NCBI RefSeq assembly: GCF_001641695.1
Contig: NZ_LSEF01000090.1
Location: forward strand, 393,490-440,229
Origin: Bradyrhizobium neotropicale
GTDB lineage: Bacteria > Pseudomonadota > Alphaproteobacteria > Rhizobiales > Xanthobacteraceae
Reading direction: 5' to 3'
Length of the DNA stretch: 46,740 nucleotides
How positions within the stretch are numbered: the stretch's first letter is position 1; each line of letters starts with the position of its first letter. Position numbers and translations under genes: made by a program. Positions 42,221 to 46,740 of the stretch are shown one piece after another. The notes under the pieces are model-generated. The model searched no databases, had not been told where the DNA came from, and saw only the letters and a list, made by a program, of their open reading frames with translations.

Positions 42221-42239
42221 CCGTTCGAAATCCGAACGG
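42221..42239. promoter_or_regulatory. Palindrome, candidate activator-binding site
   Basis: Perfect inverted repeat CCGTTCG-AAATC-CGAACGG, 7-nt arms with a 5-nt spacer. It lies about 90-110 nt upstream of the predicted sigma-54 start, a usual distance for an enhancer site. It could also belong to the decayed gene next to it. Confidence 0.5.
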
Positions 42240-42353
42240 GACACGTGCGGCCAGACCGAATTTCGATCGCCAAGCGCCGAAAGGGGGAACGCTACGAACT
42301 CGATGTCGCCCCGCGATCAATCCTGGATCTTGCGGTGCAACAGCTCCGCCGGC

Positions 42354-42533
42354 TCTCTCTCGGGTGGCGAACAGCAGACGTTAGCGATCACGCGCGGGCG
42401 GATGGGCGATCCAGCGCCATTTTCATCATCGGCGCCCGGACTGTCGCCAGTGCTTACCTGTCAGCTCTTCATGACGTTGAAGAAACTGAAGCTGGCGGGA
42501 TTGACCATTCTTCTGGTCGAGGAGAACGTCGGC
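42354..42533 (+). pseudogene. livF: Relic of a LivF-type branched-chain amino acid ABC ATPase
   Basis: Translation in one frame gives SLSGGEQQTLAITRGRMGDP, the ABC signature and following helix of LivF (LSGGEQQMLAIGRALMGDP). Then APGLSPVL and LKLAGLTILLVEENV match LivF's LGLAPVL and LKxxGLTILLVEQN. The Walker B aspartate-glutamate (LLLDEP) is lost between them, and no start, Walker A or C-terminus remains. The relic ends near the 3' end of the metallo-beta-lactamase gene on the other strand. Confidence 0.75.
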
Positions 42534-42537
42534 AAGC

Positions 42538-43506
42538 TCAACAGCCGCCGGTACACTTGCCGTCTGCGTCGAACTCCATGGTCTTCCCGCTTAACGGCAG
42601 ATAGACCGGTACATGGACCGCAGCCTTGAAGGCCGCCGTCTTCGTATTGGGCAGCAATTTACCGTCTTTGGTCGCCGCTTCATTCGCATGAGAGGCAATG
42701 ACCGCAGTCGGCTGCACCAGTTCATTGATCACGAAGGCCGCCTGCGCCGGTCCGGTCGTGAACACGTCGCCTATATTCAAGACGGCCAGCTTGGCCTGAA
42801 ATCCACGCCGCACAACGAGGTCTTGATCCGCTATCACGCCGGTATCCCCTGAGAGATAGACGGTGAGTCCGTTGGAAAAGCGAAGCACGTAGCCGCCCGG
42901 AGGTCCAACGTAGGCGGTCAAGCCGTTTGTCTGCATCTCCTTGGCGAGATCGCCGGTGAGAAAGGCCGGACTGACACCGTTGCTGTGCGCCGCCGGCACG
43001 CTCCAAATGGAGACGCCGCCAAGCTTGTTCATGGCGCCAAAGCGGAGCGTGACAACTTGCGCCTTATCGCCACCGGCTGCCGGAATCCTCGTCCCGAACC
43101 AGCTGTTCATCTCGCCGCCCACAAAGAACTTCGCCTTCTTCGCGACGACGATCTTCTCCGTGTTCGAGCCTGGCGTATCCTTGACGTCGAATTCCGGTTG
43201 ACCACATTCGCCCGCATTTGCTGTTGCCGAATGGATGTCGCCCAGATGATCGCCATGGACGTGGCTCAGCAACACACCGTCGATCTTTCCCAGCCGCGGG
43301 TCGTCAGGCCCGCGTACAGTGCGCCCTGCATCGTAGAGAATTCGCGTGCCGTCGGGGTCTTCGAAGATCAGGGCGCGGTCGAGCGCGCAGAACTCTCCGT
43401 CGTGGCTCCCAAGCGGCGTGACCTTCACGCCGGCCGACAGGGCGGACTGAGCGGTTGAGCCGATCAAGGCGACTATGGCAGCTAGAAGCAAGGCTGTGCG
43501 TGTCAT
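42538..43506 (-). CDS. Exported metallo-beta-lactamase-fold hydrolase
   Basis: A 322-residue protein with a signal peptide (MTRTALLLAAIVALIGSTAQSALSA, 1-25) and a metallo-beta-lactamase-fold domain. The zinc motif is HVHGDHLGD (His82, His84, Asp86, His87), with later SGDTGVIAD and ASHANEAA supplying further ligands. It resembles UlaG-like or general MBL hydrolases rather than antibiotic-resistance enzymes; the substrate is unknown. ATG 43506 was chosen for the signal peptide and a GGAGGG site. The C-terminus FDADGKCTGGC has two cysteines that may form a disulfide. Confidence 0.82.
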   Translation of the reverse strand: MTRTALLLAAIVALIGSTAQSALSAGVKVTPLGSHDGEFCALDRALIFEDPDGTRILYDAGRTVRGPDDPRLGKIDGVLLSHVHGDHLGDIHSATANAGECGQPEFDVKDTPGSNTEKIVVAKKAKFFVGGEMNSWFGTRIPAAGGDKAQVVTLRFGAMNKLGGVSIWSVPAAHSNGVSPAFLTGDLAKEMQTNGLTAYVGPPGGYVLRFSNGLTVYLSGDTGVIADQDLVVRRGFQAKLAVLNIGDVFTTGPAQAAFVINELVQPTAVIASHANEAATKDGKLLPNTKTAAFKAAVHVPVYLPLSGKTMEFDADGKCTGGC

Positions 43507-43748
43507 GATTGTCCCTCCAGATTTTGATCGGAGGCAATCACTGCCCGTTGTTCCGGTTCCAACGAGAGGTACGAATTCAACCATAAGCCACCATGAGGCA
43601 CTGAACCAAAGACCATGTGAAGTTCGCACATCCGCGCGCACGTCGGCGTTGTATTTACGAGTTGCTATCGACGCCCGCCAGCAAAATGTCCGCATTGGGG
43701 TAAAAAGGCGAAATACGGAAGTTGCCTGCGAAAGTCGGCCTCCTCCCT

Positions 43749-43810
43749 GGAAGCGGACATCGCGCATTGGCCCGCCCCTGACGAGTTGGCTGAGGCCAGA
43801 TGCGGACTTC
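43749..43810. repeat. Degenerate dispersed repeat, copy 2
   Basis: The second copy of the element at 35720-35776, in the same orientation. Shared blocks are GGAAGCGGACA, GGCCCGCCCC, ACGAGT and GGCTGAGG. It also contains GCGGAC repeated at 43753 and 43802, so the element may itself be built from short palindromic parts. Confidence 0.6.
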
Positions 43811-44016
43811 GCGCCAACCGCGGCAACCTTTATCGTAAGCGGCAGGTTGGCGGTCGCCAGCGACAGGCGCATGCGATGTTATCGGGAACACGCATCAGGC
43901 CGCCGCAACTCGATGAGTTCTTTCCAATTGAAGAAGCGCCATTGAGGGCGTCTGAGTTTACCGATCTGGGTTGGTCAGAGGAAACCGTGTGAGGGCGGCC
44001 CGGCACTTAGTCGAGA

Positions 44017-44050
44017 TCGCCTAAGGGTCACTCTCGCCTAAGGGTCACTC
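44017..44050. repeat. Perfect 17-bp tandem duplication
   Basis: TCGCCTAAGGGTCACTC occurs twice head to tail (44017-44033 and 44034-44050) with no mismatch. It is isolated from any recognisable site. It may be a replication-slippage product. Confidence 0.9.
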
Positions 44051-44165
44051 GCTGACGAGAGAAGAGTGGGGCAAGGCCCGCTTTGGGCGAACGTCGGCAG
44101 TAAAACCGCAGCCCTCGTCCAGTATGGCGAAAGTGTAGGAGAGCCCTTGCGGCGACCTCAGGGGA

Positions 44166-45113
44166 TCAAGGCTTGCCGGTTCTTCGAATTTCGACCTTCT
44201 CTCCGACCTCGATTACCATCAGATCCTCGCCCAGCTCCAAAGGACCGGAATAGGTCTTACGCGTTGGCGGTATCAGGTCTTGGTCAGTGGCATTTGGCAA
44301 GACGATGTGTGAATACACCGCGAGCTTAGGCTTCGCACGTGCGAACACCTGCCCCGCCTGCTCTGCAGTAACGTGGTGGGCGACAACACTCTTCATTCGG
44401 TCAGCGGGAACTCCCAATCGCTCGAACGTTTCGGGCGAGGCTACCTCGTGAATCAATAGATCAACGTTCTCGGCGTGCCGAATGAGATTTTCAGAAATGC
44501 GAGTGTCTCCCGAGAGCACCACCGACCGACCAGAATAATCGATACGATAGCCAAACGCCGGGTTCACGGGTGTGTGGTCGACTTCGAACGCAGTGATCTT
44601 CACGCCACCGCTTTCGTGCACGAAACCCTCGGCGATGTCCTCGGCGAGGATGACAACACCGTCTGGCGACGCGCGATCGTCGTACAGGCGAATCCGAATG
44701 TCATACTCGAAGGCCTGTTCGAGCAGCGACATCATGCGCTTCGTACCCCTTGGCCCCCACACCGGCAGCGGCCGATCCCGGCCGGGCGTAAGCCAACCGG
44801 TGAGCCACAAGTCCGGAAAGCCTACCACGTGATCCGAGTGCAGATGCGTGAGAAAGACGCCGTTCACTTCCCGCCATGGCACCTTGATTTGATTGAGGCG
44901 TTGAAGAGCGCCGCGCCCAGCGTCAAAAATGAATTTCTGTCCACCCGCCTCGACGAAGATGCTGGGCCCGAACCTGTTCATGACGGCCGGAGGGCACCCC
45001 GTGCCCAACAGCGTTACCTTGATTTCCTGTCCTTGGGCTTCGACAGCGGGAGCAAGGGCGATGGCAGCCAATGCGATTCCGGCCAATTTGCTAAGAAACC
45101 TCGGCGAGGTCAT
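44166..45113 (-). CDS. Exported metallo-beta-lactamase-fold hydrolase, RNase Z/arylsulfatase-like
   Basis: A 315-residue protein with a signal peptide (SKLAGIALAAIALAPAVEAQ, cleavage near 27) and a domain of the RNase Z/AtsA type: TLLGTGCPPAVMNRFGPS, zinc motif THLHSDHVVGFP (His90, His92, Asp94, His95), SGDTRISENLI and VAHHVTAEQAGQVF. The export signal argues against tRNA processing and for a periplasmic hydrolase such as an aryl sulfatase or phosphodiesterase. The ATG at 45113 has AGGA upstream. It is unrelated in detail to the protein at 42538 apart from the fold. The insertion sequence at 45227 sits about 115 nt upstream and may have changed its promoter. Confidence 0.82.
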   Translation of the reverse strand: MTSPRFLSKLAGIALAAIALAPAVEAQGQEIKVTLLGTGCPPAVMNRFGPSIFVEAGGQKFIFDAGRGALQRLNQIKVPWREVNGVFLTHLHSDHVVGFPDLWLTGWLTPGRDRPLPVWGPRGTKRMMSLLEQAFEYDIRIRLYDDRASPDGVVILAEDIAEGFVHESGGVKITAFEVDHTPVNPAFGYRIDYSGRSVVLSGDTRISENLIRHAENVDLLIHEVASPETFERLGVPADRMKSVVAHHVTAEQAGQVFARAKPKLAVYSHIVLPNATDQDLIPPTRKTYSGPLELGEDLMVIEVGEKVEIRRTGKP

Positions 45114-45230
45114 GTGCTATCCTTTTCATAGAACTGGTGGTGAATGTCTCCAGCTATCCTCACATTTTCTGGTGCCTGGCGTAGCACATCTCGCTGCTCC
45201 ACCCTGCCGTAGCCGACTTCCGCAAGGGGT

Positions 45231-45252
45231 CGATTCCGTTGAAAAAGGCGGC
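45231..45252. repeat. Left terminal inverted repeat of the IS
   Basis: 22 bp, perfectly complementary to 46718-46739. It lies 40 nt before the transposase GTG. Confidence 0.9.
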
Positions 45253-45291
45253 TGTTGCGACGCAGAGGGATCAGTGATTCAGTCTGTCTAG

Positions 45292-46662
45292 GTGGCAGGA
45301 CTGAAGATCATGATGGGACATCGGCAAGTCGAACAGGCTGCGTTGTTCTACGAATTCTCGCTCGAGAAGCATATTCCCGCCGACCATCTGCTGCGGTCGA
45401 TCGATAGATTTGTCGACCTTGAACAGATTAGGAAGGACCTGGCGCCTTTCTATAGCAGTATTGGCCGACCTTCGATCGATCCCGAGCTGATGATCCGGAT
45501 GCTCTTAGTCGGTTACTGCTTCGGGATCCGATCGGAGCGGCGGCTGTGCGATGAGGTCCACCTCAATTTGGCTTACCGGTGGTTCTGCCGGCTGGGTCTG
45601 GAAGGGGCGGTGCCGGACCATTCGACATTCTCCAAAAACAGGCATGGCCGCTTCCGGGAGAGCGATCTCTTCCGTCGCGTTTTCGAGAGCGTTTTACACC
45701 GCTGTATTGAGGAGCGGCTGGTCGGCGGTGAAGGATTTGCAGTCGATGCGAGCCTGATCAAGGCCGACGCCAATCGGCAGAAGGGAATCGAAGGCGACAA
45801 GGGACTTCCACCGGAGGCCGCCGGCCGAGCGATCAATGAGTATCTGGCTGTCCTCGATGATGCCGCTTTCGGCGCAGCGACCGAGGTCACGCCGAAGTTC
45901 GTGTCGCCTGCCGACCCGGCGGCGCGCTGGACGGGGGCGCACGGCGGCCAAGCCTTCTTCGCCTACTCGACGAACTACCTGGTCGACGTCGAGAACGCGA
46001 TCATCGTCGATGTCGAGGCGACCACGGCCATCCGGCAGGCGGAGGTGTTGGCCGCCAAGCGCATGATTGAGCGCTCGCTGGAGCGGTTCGATCTCTATCC
46101 GAACCGGCTTCTCGGCGACAGCGGCTATGGCTCAGCCGAGATGCTCGGCTGGTTGGTTTACGAGCATGGCATCGAGCCACACGTTACAGTGTTCGACAAG
46201 TCGGCACGCACAGATGGGATCTTCTCGCGCGAAGACTTCACCTATGATCATGCAAGGGACGTCTACCGCTGTCCTGACGGCAAGATCCTCACCACGACCG
46301 GAGCGCTGGTGAACGATGGAGCCACGATGCTTTACCTCGCTATCAAGCGCGATTGCGATCGATGCGTATTGAAGTCCCAGTGCTGCCCCAAGCAGGCTTC
46401 ACGGAGGGTGCCGCGCTCGATCTACGAGGGCGCTCGCGACATGGCGCGCCAGATCGCAAGATCGTGGGAGGGGCGCACTTCGCGTCGGCTCCGCAAAAAG
46501 ATCGAGATGCTGTTCGCGCACCTCAAGCGCATTCTCAAGCTCGACCGTTTACGGTTACGAGGCCCAAACGGTGCGCGCGACGAGTTCACCCTCGCAGCCA
46601 CCGCTCAGAACCTTCGCAAGCTGGCCAAGCTGATCCCGATGCAAACCCTCAAGCCCGCATAA
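45292..46662 (+). CDS. IS1182-family transposase
   Basis: A 456-residue DDE transposase: an N-terminal DUF772 region (PSIDPELMIRMLLVGYCFGIRSERRL ... WFCRLGLEGAVPDHSTFSKNR), a catalytic core with FAVDASLIKADAN (first Asp), LLGDSGYGS (second Asp), and a C-terminal DDE_Tnp region with a cysteine cluster (CDRCVLKSQCCPK) and the final acidic motif near KKIEMLFAHLKR. It appears complete and may be active. GTG 45292 or ATG 45310 could be the start. It is flanked by the terminal repeats and by no other gene. Confidence 0.92.
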   Translation: MAGLKIMMGHRQVEQAALFYEFSLEKHIPADHLLRSIDRFVDLEQIRKDLAPFYSSIGRPSIDPELMIRMLLVGYCFGIRSERRLCDEVHLNLAYRWFCRLGLEGAVPDHSTFSKNRHGRFRESDLFRRVFESVLHRCIEERLVGGEGFAVDASLIKADANRQKGIEGDKGLPPEAAGRAINEYLAVLDDAAFGAATEVTPKFVSPADPAARWTGAHGGQAFFAYSTNYLVDVENAIIVDVEATTAIRQAEVLAAKRMIERSLERFDLYPNRLLGDSGYGSAEMLGWLVYEHGIEPHVTVFDKSARTDGIFSREDFTYDHARDVYRCPDGKILTTTGALVNDGATMLYLAIKRDCDRCVLKSQCCPKQASRRVPRSIYEGARDMARQIARSWEGRTSRRLRKKIEMLFAHLKRILKLDRLRLRGPNGARDEFTLAATAQNLRKLAKLIPMQTLKPA

Positions 46663-46717
46663 GGGTCAGCAAAGCCGTTCGGCTACATCGGCGCGGGCGC
46701 CAATACATCGGATTACT

Positions 46718-46739
46718 GCCGCCTTTTTCAACGGAATCG
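46718..46739. repeat. Right terminal inverted repeat of the IS
   Basis: 22 bp complementary to 45231-45252; it lies 55 nt after the transposase stop, one base before the end of the window. Confidence 0.9.
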
Positions 46740-46740
46740 G

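Larger units (their letters stand above)
43507..44165. other. Gene-poor intergenic region
   Basis: About 660 nt without a supportable gene. It contains the degenerate repeat 43749-43810 and a perfect 17-bp tandem duplication (44017-44050). Short ORFs are present in several frames but have no ribosome site, domain or codon bias. Confidence 0.6.
45227..46740 (+). mobile_element. IS1182-like insertion sequence, right tip at window edge
   Basis: One transposase gene flanked by terminal inverted repeats: CGATTCCGTTGAAAAAGGCG plus GC at 45231-45252 and its perfect complement at 46718-46739. The true outer ends may extend a few bases (a GGGG lies just outside on the left), but the right side is cut by the window, so the full length and any target duplication cannot be read. 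The total of about 1.5 kb suits an IS1182 element. Confidence 0.85.

Noticed and set aside
43475..43945. A plus-strand open frame of 156 codons
   Set aside because: It starts inside the metallo-beta-lactamase gene, runs through a repeat and has no ribosome site or domain.
44021..46670. Shared short string TAAGGGTCA in the tandem repeat and after the transposase stop
   Set aside because: Nine bases are too few to imply a common origin, and the second is inside the IS rather than at its end.
1..46740. CRISPR array, tRNA or rRNA genes
   Set aside because: No regularly spaced repeats, no cloverleaf-like sequences with conserved T-loop, and no rRNA-like stretches were seen.

Overview
The window looks like chromosome of a Bradyrhizobium-type alphaproteobacterium. 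It is GC-rich with strong GC at third codon positions. It carries the complete microaerobic module fixLJ, fixK2, fixNOQP and fixGHIS in the arrangement known from Bradyrhizobium, and FixL residues fall on the published B. japonicum numbering. It also has several mosaic intergenic palindromes of the kind common in that genus. The assignment rests on recalled family knowledge, not on a search.

Layout. 1-6836: the tail of a glycogen synthase-like gene, a DUF2236 oxygenase-like gene, a patatin-like phospholipase, a divergent LysR regulator, a peroxiredoxin-like gene, two small exported proteins and an MFS transporter. 6833-19840: the low-oxygen respiration block. On the minus strand lie a universal stress protein gene, a CBS-domain gene, fixNOQP (cbb3 oxidase) and fixGHIS (copper supply and assembly). 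On the plus strand lie fixL, fixJ, a receiver-only response regulator and fixK2. Perfect or near-perfect FixK boxes precede fixN and fixG, so the expected circuit is low O2, then FixL, FixJ, FixK2, then oxidase and assembly genes. 19906-27143: a probable minus-strand operon (ABC exporter, GH15-like glucosidase, PRC-barrel protein, MFS transporter) facing a glycosyltransferase gene. The shared intergenic region holds a consensus EcfG general-stress promoter for the glycosyltransferase and a weaker one facing the ABC gene.

27292-36760: an alkylsulfatase-like metallo-beta-lactamase enzyme, a membrane GGDEF protein, a TRAP transporter (dctP plus fused dctQM), a trans-aconitate methyltransferase, an SDR protein lacking the usual catalytic tyrosine, and a small exported protein. 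37008-42239: a catabolic-looking unit made of a Baeyer-Villiger monooxygenase, a serine hydrolase of beta-lactamase fold and a sigma-54 activator. A -24/-12 promoter and an upstream palindrome lie ahead of the monooxygenase; the likely logic is ketone to ester to acid plus alcohol, induced by a ligand. 42240-46740: a decayed accessory zone with a LivF-type ATPase relic, two exported metallo-beta-lactamase-fold proteins, degenerate repeats, and an IS1182-like insertion sequence whose right terminal repeat reaches the window edge.

I found no rRNA, tRNA or CRISPR array. Nothing here is clearly a wholly new system. The best candidates for follow-up are the sigma-54 monooxygenase/hydrolase unit, the divergent stress-promoter region at 25789-26072, and the receiver-only protein between fixJ and fixK2.
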